Notes: a model not told the origin generated them from the letters alone. Shown: positions 10,178 to 22,018, counted from the stretch's first letter. The stretch is DNA of 64,000 nucleotides from Astropecten irregularis (GCA_963971285.1 OZ020244.1:13950001-14014000), one strand, 5' to 3'. Made by a program: numbers and translations.

Positions 10178-13100
10178 TTACTTTTTCTTTTTTTTCTTGT
10201 TTGTGCATTCTCCGCCATCACTTCCCTCGGGTCCATGTACTCGTTTTTCTGTTTTCTCCTTACTCTTCTTCTTCTTCTCCTTCTTGTTCTTCTTCTTCTT
10301 CTCCTTGTTTTTCTTCTCTTTCTCCTTGTTTTTCTTCTCCTTGTTATTCTCTTCCACTCGGTCTGGCACAACTAGATCTTCGGTTCCATCAGGCCTACCA
10401 ACTGGTTGAACCAGTGCACCGAACCGTGAAACAAACGTCTGGACAGCAGTTTGCTTATCGGGTCGCTGTACAGTGTTGGTTAATGGTCCAGGATTTGCAA
10501 GAAGCCTTGGGTAGTTTCCACGGGTGTCCTCCCCGGATTCGCATAGTGTTAGAACGTGGTTGATGATGCTCTCACTGAAATCTTTTGAAATATGAAAATA
10601 CACCTATTAAGTACATAAACACTGTACATGTACTAGACATCATTTTTTTACGTAGCAAGTAATCAAATGGCCAATGCATATGTTGGTTAAAATTTGCATG
10701 AACATTGCTCAGACATTGTGATGACTTACCGTGTGTGCAAGCAACCCTCATCTTCCTCACACTATATCCCCTGGTGTCCTGCTTTGCCCTTGGGAATTCA
10801 ATGGCAAAGGCAGGTTTGCCATCTTTCCCAGTTGCCTGGTTCCTTCCAGTGTTCTCGTTGAAGTATAATGCTGCAAGATATATTCTAAAGAAGAATGAAA
10901 TTAACATAGCTTAGGTAAAAGGTTTGAACGGGTGTATTATTGCTATAACATTAGCAATTTGAAAGAACGGATAGAAAATACCTGCACAGCATTCCTTCGT
11001 AAGAGAAGGCAAACATCTTTGGGGCGAACTGGTTGATTACGGAGTGGAATGCTTCAACCGATGACGTCTGCAAGGACGGTGACAGCATTTTTACATCTTT
11101 TCTCAACCAGCGGTTCTCCAAGATTTCCTCTATTTTAACAGCTGGTTTTGATCCTTTAGGGATTGTTATAAAAAAAAACCAAATTGTATTCATATGTATG
11201 ATATGTACATGTATTTAACTTGATTACTTTCCAAACTTCACATTATTTTAATTGAGCATGTATTCTACTGAATCCACATTTTCCATCTCATATCAGTTCG
11301 TAACATTGATTGACGATTACGAACATGAAAACAAATCAGCAAATGAATTGGAAAACATACCAATTTGAAGCCACTTCCTTCCTTCCAAAGTTTCATGAAC
11401 GCAACTTGGGAACAGGGGATTTGTATGCGAGTGCAAACCCAAGATGTGGTTGCCGATGCTGTCGAACTTCGCCAGCATAAGGCCAGCATCGCCATCAGGG
11501 GTGGATGATGCGACCCAATATAGGTTGTTAATGATGCCTGGAATCCACTCCCTGATGACATCACACCCAGATGCCCGACCTGCTGCTACTAATTTCTTCT
11601 TCAGACCTTCAGGAAAACAAAAACATTGTTTCATTCAAAATGTGAACTTCAACAACTGCAAGTGGAGAGGTAACTCATGTTCTTCTACCAAGTGTAGAAA
11701 ACAAAATGTTCAACCCCTTTCACATTAATTTTACGCATTATCCTATAGAAACAGTATATTTAGTACATTTTTAAATAAAGTATATTTTATGCTAACAAAA
11801 AAAGGTCATGACATTGATGGTTATATTACAAGCATCACCTTTTGCAACATGCCAGACGTCGTAGTAGTGCTTAATCCCTTTGGTGCTAAGCTCCTCCCTA
11901 ATGTATTTGGCAATTTGACGGTGCCTGTCGGTGACGATTGTGCCAACTGTCACATTGTTCATGTCAAGCCATTTTATTGCCCGCACGAGTCCTTCCTTTT
12001 CCATCAAGTTGGACTTGTGCTGCGTTTCGTTTTTCTGTAGTTAACAAATCGGCATAAAGTTTTATGGGTCATGAAATAAGCACAACCAGATAAAACAAAT
12101 TACATGTACAATTAATTTACATAATACAAAATAGATATTAAAAAAAAACCCAGACTTTACCTGGACAAGTTCAATGTGGAGGATTTTTCCTTGGTTAAGG
12201 TCCATCACACTGTAGCAACCAAACTTTGCAGAATGGCCCATTGAATCGGCTCGCATGTCCATGCCAAGAAAAGCAGCAGGGTCGGTATTGGCGAGCATGG
12301 ACTCTTGCTCTTTGTCCCAAATGTGCAAAATGGCAGGTTGTAGAAATCTGGAAAATGAGTTGGCTATGAATGTTAAGAAAATTGACAGGAACTGCTAAGG
12401 AAAGATAACCTCGTCAGTTAGACTAAAACCAGAAGAAGGTCACAGAGAGAGAGAGAGAAAACATCACTTAAGTTAACATCATTAGTGCCGTCTGAAAATA
12501 AAAATGCCTCTGCTAACCTTCGCTGGTGGTTGAAAAATGTGGAATAGGAAATCACGCCAATATTTATGGACGATAGCGCTTGCAAGAATTTCCGAATGCA
12601 CGCTCCTGACATCAGAATAGCAGAGGACAGCAGAATATTTCCTGCAGGAATATTTCCAACCATGGGCTGACTCCGCCAGCGCCTGGTATGGCCACATGAT
12701 CGGACTTTGCAGGACTGGATGACCTGCACCATCGTCCCACCATGAGGGCGAGATACGCTCGTTCTACTTTTGCCTGAACATACTGGGCAAGTGGCGAACA
12801 GCTCCAACAGATTCTTTTCAAACACCATCCACTTCTTGGCCTGTAAAACGTTGGTGTCCTCAGCTTCTTCGTCGTCCGAGCTGTACCAATACAAAAAACA
12901 AATGAGCAATACAAATTAACATTTCATTGTTGATCCTGACATTGGATAAGGGCAAACAATGTATAGGCCCCGCACTTGTACGTCCGTGTACATCTTCATG
13001 GACAACCCATTATTGGTCATCAGGCGGGATTTTCCAAAGTCACTTGCCGTAAATAAAGTCAAACTATGGAGGACAGTTAGGGCAACACATGCACGGGTCT

Positions 13101-14850
13101 GTTTAAAAAAATAAACCCTGAAAAAGTGTATGATCGGGCCACTAAATTAAGGATTGATATTAGTCGGGAAAACGGAAATATTATTGTAATCATCTCATAA
13201 AATATACCTCGTATCTAAGTCGGAGTCGGATGACATACCACTGGAGGGTTCATAGCTGTCGCTTGAGCTAGAAGAGTCACTTTCTGGATCGCTCTCTTCC
13301 ACTTCAACAGTCACGACTGGGGGGGACCGGGTGATTGAGGGACTAAGCAATTGAAGTTTTGGTGCTTTCACCAGTTCGCATTGCATGCGTTTGGAACGCC
13401 CTCGGCGACGTGCTTGAATCCCTAAATCCATGCAGAAAATATTGAAAGCATTGTAACATGCATACACGATGTTCAAATTCCAGCGAATGAGTTACTGAGT
13501 TACTTTTCTCCACACGAAAACAAGAAAATACCAGTTAACATGCTTACCTTTGGATTTAACTGAAAATTTCTTGGGATTTGTTTGGCAACGCTTTGATCTC
13601 ACATAGTGCTGTTTTACAGATGAGGGATAGACGTCATTTTTGTCTACGTCCAGTTGCACGACGAGTCTGTTCGTTCTGGTCTGGGTTGCTTTATCACAAG
13701 TCCCTTGTTGAGTGTTCTAATTTGCACATAAAAACGGCACATAATTACACTAATGTAAAAAAAAAAATGCCAACGTAATTAGTATGTTTTATCTTAAAGC
13801 ATTATAGATTCACGGGCTTGTACACTTTTGTTAATTTAAATATGCTTTTATACCGTGGATGGTGGTTCCAAACCCTCCTGCTCTACGACAGACGTTGCCA
13901 GCTCGTACTGCTCCTGCACTTCCTGAAGAATCTGTGAAATAGAACGAATTGAAATTGTTGCATTTTCATGAAGGTAAGAATTAAGTTCATAAAACGAAAC
14001 AAATCAAAAGAAACCGAAAAAAGGATGTTTCTGGTAACCCAGCATTTCCAACAAACTGTTTGGGTATAAATTGCGTACCGAATTATAGGGGTCCTACACT
14101 TTTTTATGGCGCCCTTATTTTTACATTCATTCGAGGGCAAATAAATCCTGTATAAACGGCCTGGAAGTATTCGTCCACATGTAGGCCCTATACATTATTT
14201 ACTACATGTACCCCCCCCCCCCCAAAAAAAAAAAAGCATGATATTTTTGTAACAATTAGGTTTAGTATATTTTTGTTTTAAACGTAAACGGGGGCAACAC
14301 TATAGATACTAGCCTCCGCTTGAAACACCTGAATGCATTGAACGTGAAAATATAATGAAAATAATATGAAACGACTCGATCGGACTCTCTGTAATTGATA
14401 TTGATAATGCAACTTAGAAAAAAGAAATGGCTGTATGTGTACAGATTATTGCTACAGCAACCTTACCCTTGTATTTTCCCTCTTCTTGAATGCTCCTCCG
14501 GACCGTCTGCGCTGGTTTGGCAGATCCAGGTCAGTTTCAGTCAGACTACAGGAGGTTTCACCGATCGATGGTACGTACTTGATAGATGGTACGGCGCTCT
14601 CCACTAACTTGAAGTTTGCTTGCAAACCAAGACTTTTTTTTATGCGGTATGACCCGTCAACGCAGTCATCGGTGAAATGCACCGAACATATTTTGGACCA
14701 GTCGGTCAGGACGAAGTCTGACCTTGTGTAATTCACAAAACGGACCCAACTTCTCCGTGTGCTTTCGTTTTTTGGAAACGATAAAAAACACACCCCTGGA
14801 TTTTTACTCGCGTTCCTCGAGCAACCACCAACCACACATGATTGTGGCAT
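10178..14850 (-). CDS. THAP zinc-finger DDE transposase-like protein, 11 exons, 855 aa
   Basis: Exons (minus): 14850-14467, 13931-13854, 13716-13548, 13421-13208, 12880-12518, 12347-12161, 12034-11839, 11606-11361, 11153-10982, 10884-10730 and 10581-10178. All ten junctions are GT-AG and every phase matches. Residues 1-90 form a THAP finger: C5, C10, W35, C55, H58 and an AVPS box at 86-89. An acidic Ser-rich linker follows, then a second Cys pair set (C313, C316, C339, C344). The core has GMDMRADSMGHSAK (D433, D437), VTDRHRQIAKYI (D501), DVWHVAK (D524) and SSVEAFHSVI (E646). These are good candidates for a DDE/D triad that would cut and join DNA. The tail is Lys/Glu-rich and ends in a basic run, probably nuclear-targeting. 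The gene lies inside the TTAA-flanked element, so I infer it is that element's transposase of Kolobok type. A host-domesticated THAP protein is the alternative. Confidence 0.85.
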
Positions 14851-15277
14851 TGCACAAGTAAATCTTGGAAATTGTACCAGAATTCAGAATTTACAAAAAA
14901 AAAGGCAAAAGCTTTATACGATGAATATACGAATTGACGCAAACCATAAAAGTACAACGGCAGAGCGGGGCATTGTATGCGTTGCGTTGCCATGAAAGCG
15001 CGAGTACACACAGACATACGGCCGGGTCACTGGTCAGTCAGTGCATGTCTCCCAAGCTACACGTCATCAGGGTCATTGCATATGATTATGACGTCATTTC
15101 GTTTTCGTTGTTTTTACTCAGCCGGGCGGGTTTCAAGAGCTGTTTTGTGGCATTAATTACACTATATTGAAGACACCTAAGAAGGTATTTGTTAATGTAT
15201 ATTGTACAATAAGTCGTATACTTGATTGGACAGTAGGTTACAGAGTATTTGTGCTCTTCCTGATATTCCTGCTTTAA

Positions 15278-16060
15278 CGTTAGACAGGTTTGGCGTTACA
15301 AATGTACATACCGAGCTGATATAAACAGGCTGAATACCCGGCCTGACGATGTGGTTAAACAAAATGGCAGACGTTCACATCACGTTGACTTCCCAATTCC
15401 ATGTACGCTATGCTGGTTACGTATGTACGTGCATAATGTGCTTGCCATGTCACGTGACGACGCTTTCGCGCTAGTCTTGATAAAGCCGCATAAATTATGG
15501 TAAATTTACAGTTCATCAATTTCTTCAATTTTGTATTCTGAAGCAAAACGCTAAATACATTTCTATTAATGTACCTTTTAATGTGACAAACATAAAAAAA
15601 AAAAAAATCGTTTTCTTGTGTTATCAGGCAAAAATTCATGCTAGCCTCGAATTACCTCTACAGTCCCAATGACGTAAAAGCCCCCTAACTCGGTGTACTA
15701 TATCGTAGTTCAGACCCTCTAGCTTCGGGTAAAGTTTAATGCCAATTTCTTCTTTCACCACGCGGAACCGTGGCTTTCTGCGGTCTTAAATAAAAGGGCG
15801 ACAGTTATGTGTCGCCTTAATATTTTTGTCACCTTAACCAAGTTTTTACGCACGAAGTGTCACCCTAATGTAGCGATAAGGGAAATAATTATAGCAACTG
15901 CAAAATTTATAACAATCACTATAATAAATTGTCATACGATTGGCATATGAACCACGCGGAAGTGGTACGGTGCGCGATCCTCAACAGAGCGCACATACCC
16001 GCATTTTCAAAAGAGCGCACGTAACAATAGGGAGCTTTAGATTTTCACGTTGACTATGTC
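15278..16060. other. Intergenic DNA right of the TTAA element
   Basis: No exon is supported. A minus-strand frame of 94 codons at 15355-15639 has no motif. CpG is somewhat enriched near 15420-15480 and 15950-16020. Confidence 0.45.
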
Positions 16061-16230
16061 GACTGATACGTGATTGCGAGATGCCGGTGCTTTGCGCATG
16101 CGTCAAGTCGTCACCAACGTTGTCAGGTCACGTCGAGAACGCTGAAAGTAGGGTTTTGACGTTCACTGCACTTGGTACACGACGTTCTCGACACCGCCAT
16201 GGCTTGCTCAACTGGAAGTCTTGTAAGTAC
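16061..16230 (+). promoter_or_regulatory. Promoter-like block with NRF1-type site and first exon ending at GTAAGT
   Basis: A TGCGCATGCG word near 16095, GTCACGT-type elements and CpG enrichment precede an ATG in GCCATGGC context at 16199. Eight codons later a strong donor GTAAGT begins at 16223. This is the best candidate 5' exon for the Myb/SANT-like gene starting at 18552. Read from that ATG the phase does not fit the 18552 acceptor, so a small exon is missing or the ATG is not the start. Confidence 0.4.
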
Positions 16231-16875
16231 GACCCAACTGAGCTTGTAATTCTGTAAATATTACTTAACTGAAGTTTTATTTGCATAGCTGAGCCGTCAC
16301 AGCACAGAGGCGGATCTTAAGTAGCATTCTCAACTTTAATTTCCTACTCTAACGTTAGTCAAATCAGTAGGCACAGCGCGAATTACGTTTTGGCAACTGC
16401 CCTTAACCTGTGTACAATCGGATGCATGATCGTTCTAAACTGCTAAAGTATCACGGATTAGTATCAGGGCCTAGGCTAGGGCCTTGGCCAGTTTATGTAC
16501 ATATATCCATGACAGAAAACCCTTAGGTCTACTAGGAAAGAATTCCACTGATGACCATAATTTGTGCACAACTCTATGGAACCGACAGAGGACGTTTTTA
16601 GCAAGATGGCTGCCGCTATATTGGAAGTGTACAATTTGTAGGTAAAAAAACCCTGTAAAACTCACTTTTCAGATAGGCTTCCCAAGTTTTCCACACATGA
16701 GATTGAAGTTTATCATAATTTGTATCCAATAAGTTAACTCTAGGAGGATTTAAACCTTTTTCCATAATGGTCATCAGTGGAATTCTTTCCCTAATGGAAT
16801 CCCTCGTCAGATTTACGCCTTACGGGGTTCAAGTTTAATACACTAAGGTTGGGCTTAGCTGGTAGTGGTAGGCCT

Positions 16876-16920
16876 ACCCAGCTTCTACTCACCTAAATTG
16901 TAGGTGAGTAGAAGCTGGGT
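16876..16920. repeat. Perfect 20-bp hairpin with 5-nt loop
   Basis: ACCCAGCTTCTACTCACCTA (16876-16895) is followed by AATTG and its exact complement (16901-16920). The loop is too short for a typical microRNA precursor. It is probably a recent local inversion-duplication or a cruciform-prone site. Confidence 0.8.
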
Positions 16921-17844
16921 ACAAGCAAACCTGTTTACGCCAGATTTTTTTAAAGCTATATTTTAAGTCCTATAGTTACTCAAACTATGCCTACATGTTC
17001 TCTACACAGGAACTAGGCACAAAGTTTCAAACTCTGCCAAGTGCCAATACAACTAGCTAGATTTAGGTTAATTAATCTTTTTTCATGCAAATCATGTTTG
17101 GGTGAATTGCTTGTTTAATGTTGGACTCCTCATGTTGAATATGTCAATACAAAAAGTACTTTTGTGAGCTTGTTATTTGCAATTGTGTCTCAAAAAGCTA
17201 CCTGAAAACTTTGCAAGCTTACAATGCCAACTTAAAATGTAACTGTTGTACTGACTACTGTTTGGTATATCGATTCATATATCTCACAAGGAACAAAATG
17301 TTTTAACTCTGAAAACAGCTGCACAGACTGATGGATAATTCTGAAGTGTGACATTCTAGCATCATCATCTGAAATATTGCTAAGCTTAATTTTCTACCAA
17401 AAAGCTATTCTTGTTTACATGTATCAATAAAATATGGGTCCTAAGGACCCCTTTATACATGACTATTTATCAAGTCATGGAAACAGATCCCGGTAGTCCA
17501 TTCGCATAGCAATATAGCCCCTGTTTTATTCAAGTGATTTCTTGAATACTTAACTTGAACTCGTAATTTGTTTGCCTTACACATGTTAATTAATTACTCG
17601 ATTTTTATGTGTTTTTTGTATCCTCAGGATAAAACACAGGATTAAATTCAAAGTCCAGTGCGACTCAAAACGTGAGTTCCATAAAATGCGTACGATGAGC
17701 CTATTTATAAAGGTAGTGCTGGACTGCTGGGATTTTTATCCAGCCAAAGGTTAACCGACCCGGATTTCATTATCCAGTTACTAACCGAAACTGAAAGGAA
17801 AAAAAAGGGCGAATCTTTGGATCATGCTCTACAACCCCAACATT

Positions 17845-18290
17845 TGCAAATTAGGCTTGCCCTTCACCGACTTAGATGAGCACTGTATACTCAGTGCTTG
17901 TGAGTGCACATGAAAAAATCACGTGCTGGCTCAGGTGGGATTTGAACCCACGATCTCCTGCTTCTAGTGCAGATGCCATACCGCTAGGCCACCGAGCTAG
18001 CTGGGGTCAGCGGGGTGAATCGAATCCGGTACCGCAGTAAATCATGAATATTAAAATCAATTTATATTCATGATTTACCGCGGTACCCGCCGTGATATTG
18101 GATTCGATTCACCCCACTGACCTCAGCTAGCTGGGTGGTCTAGCTGTATGGCATCTGCACTAGTAAGCACGAGGTCGAATCCCACCTGAGCCAGCACGTA
18201 ATTTGTTCACGTGCACTCACAAGCATTGAGTATACAGAGCTCATATGTATTGGGTGAAGGGCAAGCCTACATGTTATTTGCATATTATCT
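17845..18290. mobile_element. Two tRNA-derived SINE copies in head-to-head palindrome
   Basis: The left copy (17845-18050) reads as a SINE on the minus strand; the right copy (18065-18290) is its inverted partner on the plus strand. Between them lies a short ATGAATAT-type centre near 18043-18075. Each contains a tRNA-like head with GGCATCTGCACTAG and a T-arm/B-box such as GGTTCAAATCCCACC, plus a shared tail with AGTATACAG and GGTGAAGGGCAAGCCT. Arm identity is clearly below 100 percent. A third, single copy lies at 40.9 kb. The tRNA head can carry a polymerase III promoter, but the mutated stems argue against a functional tRNA gene. Confidence 0.75.
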
Positions 18291-18551
18291 ATTTCCCAAC
18301 CAAAAATCATTGAATACTCATTAACCCAAACATTGCAAACTGTAGTATTTCAGTCAGTTATATTTTGCCAAATAGGAACACACTTTTCGCATACTGGATC
18401 TAAAAGAAACATCAGGGGTAATAAGTTGGGTACCCTTATAAATAAAGTTCAACTGAAGCAGATTGCCAGGGATTTGCCATTTCTTCCCCCATGAGCTTGA
18501 ACTATTAATATATTTAACAATGACAATTCTGTTCTTTCTTACTTTCAACAG

Positions 18552-19473
18552 GCCAATTACCTGGACTGAGCAATTGAATGTCATGTTGTGTCGGGAAGTG
18601 GATTACATAAATCCTTTCAAGTATAAAGAACGAACAAAGGAAAGGGGAAAATGCTGGGAAGAGGTGGCGGTCAATCTACGCAAGCATGGCTATGATGTCA
18701 CCAAAAGAAGTGTTAGGGACAAGTTTAAGGCCTTGAGAGACCAGATAGTAAAACGGAATAACAAAGAAGAGAGGGAAAGTGGCATCGCCCCAAAGCATAG
18801 CGACGCTGACAAGGAACTTACACAGATTATCGAAGACCTGGTGGAAATACAGAAGGAAACAGATTTAGAGGCAAGAGACCAACAACAGGAGGAAGAGAAA
18901 AAGAAACTGGAGGACGGGGTCGAGATGAGAAAACGAGAATCATTCAGTGTGACAGACAAAAGGTGGGTTTTTTATAACATTTCCAAGATTCATGTTTTGA
19001 GGGTATAGTCATTGTTGGAAACAAATATAAGGGTACAATTTATACAAGAGCTATGGTCTCAAGTCTCAACATACTCAGAGTCGGCATTATTTCTGTTTGA
19101 TTCTTTATGAAATATGTGTTGTTGTTTTTTCAGGTTGAAGTCCGATAAAGAAGACAAACCAAGGAGAAAGAAAAACACAGGAAGTGACGCTAGCCAGTTC
19201 TTGCTGAAACAAATAGACATGGACAGAGAAATTAAAGAGAGGGAGTTTGAGCTGAAGAGGGAGGAGGCCCAGAAAAGGCAACAAAATGAAGAAAGAAGAC
19301 TCGACAGAGAAGAAAGAGAGGAGGAAAGGAGGAGACAAGATGAAGAAAGAAGACGAGGGATTTCCACTAGTATACATTTGTGCACTGCGTGTCAGAATGT
19401 GGTTCAGTATTTTACAACGCTGCCACAGGTAGTGCAACATGACCTTTGTCACTCTGTGGTTTCAGCAATTTAG
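18552..19473 (+). CDS. Myb/SANT-like (trihelix) DNA-binding protein with coiled-coil tail, 5' exon unresolved and 3' end probably replaced
   Basis: Two exons are clear: 18552-18962 and 19134-19473, both with good splice sites, joined in phase 2. The first encodes a Myb/SANT-like domain opening PITWTEQLNVMLCREV with RGKCWEEVAVNL and RSVRDKFKAL, then an Asp/Glu-rich helical linker. The second encodes a long Glu/Arg coiled coil up to about 19360. Beyond GISTS the reading changes to a non-helical 30-residue tail ending at 19473, in sequence that carries GTCACTCTGTGG-type repeats. I therefore suspect the natural C-terminus has been displaced. A matching C-terminal piece lies at 54.09-54.29 kb on the same strand. 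The acceptor at 18552 needs two bases from an upstream exon not identified with certainty; a promoter-like block sits at 16.1-16.2 kb. The expected role is sequence-specific nuclear DNA binding. Confidence 0.65.
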
Positions 19474-19735
19474 CATTGTCAGTTTGTGGATTTTGTCACT
19501 CTGTGCATAAGTGTCAGTTTGTTGATTGACCTATTAGTGACCTGATGTGAATATAACTTACATTTGCGCTGCGATTTTCAGTGGTATTAAAAGTATTTTT
19601 AACAATGAAATTCAACCTTAACATCATGTGCAATTTTTCTTCTAAATTTTTAATGTTCCATTTATTGAAACATCAATACTTAATTTTACAATTAAGACTT
19701 TTTGCTTAGTTTGACCATTGTGTCAGCCTGTGGTT
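19449..19735 (+). repeat. Cluster of GTCAGTTTGTGG-type short repeats
   Basis: At least five variants of GTCA(G/C)(T/C)(T/C)TGT(G/T)G occur near 19449, 19478, 19496, 19513 and 19723, all on the plus strand. The complementary form, CCACAGACTGAC, clusters at 51.8-54.04 kb. Inverted clusters of a short motif are what subterminal transposase-binding sites look like, but no transposon end is proven. Confidence 0.5.
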
Positions 19736-20330
19736 TGGAAATCTCTATGTGAGCCTTTAGCTATCTCTGGAAATTTCAAGTTGCTGGTAAACTGGGCTCT
19801 TTTTAGAAAAAAACTATGGATTTTGCTCAAAATCATCAAGAATTAACATAATTTGCCCAAGTTCCTCTTTATTGACAAGCACCCACATATGCACAAGCCA
19901 CACACTGACATGATTTTGTGTTGGGGCAAAAAGACCAATAAAAAGCAGTCAATTCCAATGCATACACCGCAGTCATATCCAATATCATTGTCAGGATGTT
20001 ATTGGGGCAATAAAGCAGATCCATCCAGCATTAATACTGGAACAAAGTGAAGTGTGGGTGCGAGTTTATGTAAGGAGCGGGGATCATTCCAGCCGATGAC
20101 CACAGCTTTAACACTATTGTGTGTGATTCCCCCTAAAAATAACAATAATAATTAACAACAGCATTTTAAAGTACACGACACCAGTTAAGAAATAAAAAAT
20201 AAAGACATTTTTGGCTTCCATTCATTTTATATTTAATGGTACAGATTGTCATTAACATTGTCATTAAAATAAAATGCATTTGATTTCAATACATTAACAA
20301 ATTTGGCATATGTGACAGTTATGATACATG
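19736..20330. other. Intergenic DNA, no gene seen
   Basis: AT-rich sequence with only short frames. No domain, splice chain or clear repeat boundary is visible before the direct-repeat block at 20.33 kb. Confidence 0.45.
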
Positions 20331-20577
20331 TACATGCAATTCCCGGGCACAGTACCTGTCAGTTTCCAAGAAATCAAATAAATATGCAATTGACAAATGA
20401 AAATTGAACTTCATAAATGTTGTTTTACCACAAATTCATACATGTAATACACTTAAATGTCAAGTTATTTAGTATCTTTCTCATTTGGGAGAGCACATGC
20501 AATATCCCGGTGCACAATGGTCTGTTAATTTCCAAAACGGAAATAAATAAATATCTGATTGACAAATGTCAAAGTTA
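20331..20577. repeat. Direct-repeat block left of the retroelement fragment
   Basis: Two diverged units lie here (about 20331-20420 and 20493-20574). The second contains CTGTTAATTTCCAAAACGG and ATCTGATTGACAAATG. It is nearly identical to a block at 23487-23562 on the other side of the gypsy-like fragment, in the same orientation. These could be short terminal repeats of a composite element or remnants of a tandem array. Confidence 0.5.
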
Positions 20578-21022
20578 ATCTGTGACAATAACTGTTGCGT
20601 TCTTAAAGAAAACATCAGGAAATTCATTCGTTTCAGTTTTTACAGCATTAACCTAAACATTATTACCCTGAGTAGTACCACTGTCTGTATTTATGGTATC
20701 CAGCTGATGTATGCAGTGTGGGTTTATCAGCGAGAATGTTCCCAATTTTGTTCGTGGATACAGAACAACTGGTTCATCTGTCACGTTCAAAACCAACAAA
20801 TTCACACAATTGTTACTGGTTAAATCAGACACAGTATTTGCCAACAATACCCCCAAACATGAAATGTGTCTACCTCCATGACAAAATCCAGGGGAACGAT
20901 TGTTATGTCGTCCCGAAATCTTCGCAATTATTATAGACTGTGAGTGTGGCGGAATTTCTTGTTTGTCTTTCACTCTAACCTGCATTTGAGTTTGTAAGTG
21001 AACTTTGCCAGAACCACATTCA
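20578..21022 (-). pseudogene. Ty3/gypsy-like pol fragment, region between protease and reverse transcriptase
   Basis: A minus-strand frame (21022 to about 20580) reads VHLQTQMQVRVKDKQEIPPH, then LLVLNVTDEPVVLYPRTKLG, a TAG, and NEFPDVFFKNAT. This is the arrangement of the linker that follows the retropepsin and leads into reverse transcriptase in gypsy-type pol. It is the downstream continuation of the protease fragment at 23101-23487, separated from it by a 2.1-kb insertion. No reverse-transcriptase catalytic motif is retained. Confidence 0.6.
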
Positions 21023-22018
21023 ACTAGACATTGTGGTTGTGGGAACAACCACTAGGTGTTCGGGGTCTCATTTCGTACTGGAACTGTTATGGGAATGTCT
21101 GTTGGAACGCATGTGTGGCATATATAAATACACTTAAACTGTGTGACTGAGTAAATACTGATCATTCTGAGTGCAGTGTATTCGTATTATATGTACACTG
21201 ACTGATAGCGTATAGAAAATGGTGTCACCTTTAAATAACGTAAAATTGCCCGGACGATAACTTCCGGTTAGTTAACCACAAACAACTGAAAATAAATTTG
21301 CAGAAATCATCAAATGCGTACCATGTAAACAATTTGCAATTTGCACCGATGTACGTCATGTTATTACCGAATAAACAGTATTTGAATAATTACATCATGT
21401 TTCCTTTAAAAATGCATTACTTCCGGCTGAATGACGTCACAGATTTCAAACTTCACACATATGTCAAGGTGCATTAGTTCTTCACACTCACCAAATTTGG
21501 CGGAAATCCGTTGTTTACTTTTGGATTACGTAATCACTGTATATCTTTAATCAACCATAGAGGGCGCTTTACAGCCTGTATGACGTCATCGATTATATAT
21601 TTTCTAAAAGCTTAAGACCTACTCTATCATTTACCAAGAGAGATTTTATGTGCCCAAATCCTTCCGTTTTCGAGTTATTTTGAGTCAAACTTCAACTTCC
21701 GGTAACACCGGAAGTGAAGGTCATTTGTACACAACACTGAATATATTCATTGTTAAGATTCACGTGTTGAGTAACATATGTCAATATCAAAATCGTAGGT
21801 CATGTGGTTCTCAATATAGAGAGCACCAAAGTTTTTCCTAAAAACGAGTGTAATTTGATACCCGATGACGTCATCATGACGTCAATCTTTTAAATACAAC
21901 TTGGCATCATGACCGAAGTTCCCACCAAGTTTCAAGTCAATATCTTGTTACTGTCATATAGAAGTCGTGCTGACAAGTTTGGGAAGAAGAAAAATGAAAA
22001 AAAAAAAAAAAAAAAAAA
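21023..22018 (+). mobile_element. 1-kb hairpin-ended non-autonomous element, copy 1 of a tandem dimer
   Basis: The copy starts ACTAGACATTGTGGTTGTGG with a GTGGTTGT/ACAACCAC hairpin, continues TAGGTGTTCGGGG, and ends in a poly-A run at 21996-22018 that abuts copy 2. It has no long frame; a 63-codon frame at 21650 is duplicated in copy 2 and has no motif. The body includes CTTCCGGTAACACCGGAAG and several TGACGTCA-type words. Together with copy 2 it interrupts a gypsy-like pol fragment. Confidence 0.8.

Larger units (their letters stand above)
7381..15277. mobile_element. 7.9-kb TTAA-flanked DNA transposon carrying a THAP/DDE transposase gene and a P2X7-ballast-type gene (Kolobok-like)
   Basis: TTAA at 7381-7384 and again at 15274-15277 brackets an element that begins AGCAGGAATAT (7385) and ends with its exact complement ATATTCCTGCT (to 15273). 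The combined 15-bp match is inverted and encloses exactly two complete convergent genes. These are a plus-strand P2X7 C-terminal-domain protein (7718-9616) and a minus-strand THAP-domain transposase-like gene (10178-14850). TTAA target duplication together with a THAP transposase is the hallmark of the Kolobok superfamily (established knowledge). Neither frame is broken, so the copy may be young or still autonomous. The perfect inverted repeat stops after 11 bp, with only loose similarity inward. Confidence 0.72.

Noticed and set aside
10156-10409. Poly-Leu/Phe/Ser frames on the plus strand
   Set aside because: They are antisense shadows of the Lys/Glu-rich tail of the THAP protein.
16876-16920. 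MicroRNA precursor
   Set aside because: The stem is perfect but the loop is only 5 nt and the hairpin 45 nt; known precursors have longer stems and loops.
17925-18000. Functional tRNA gene
   Set aside because: The tRNA-like head has mismatched stems and is embedded in a SINE present in three diverged copies.
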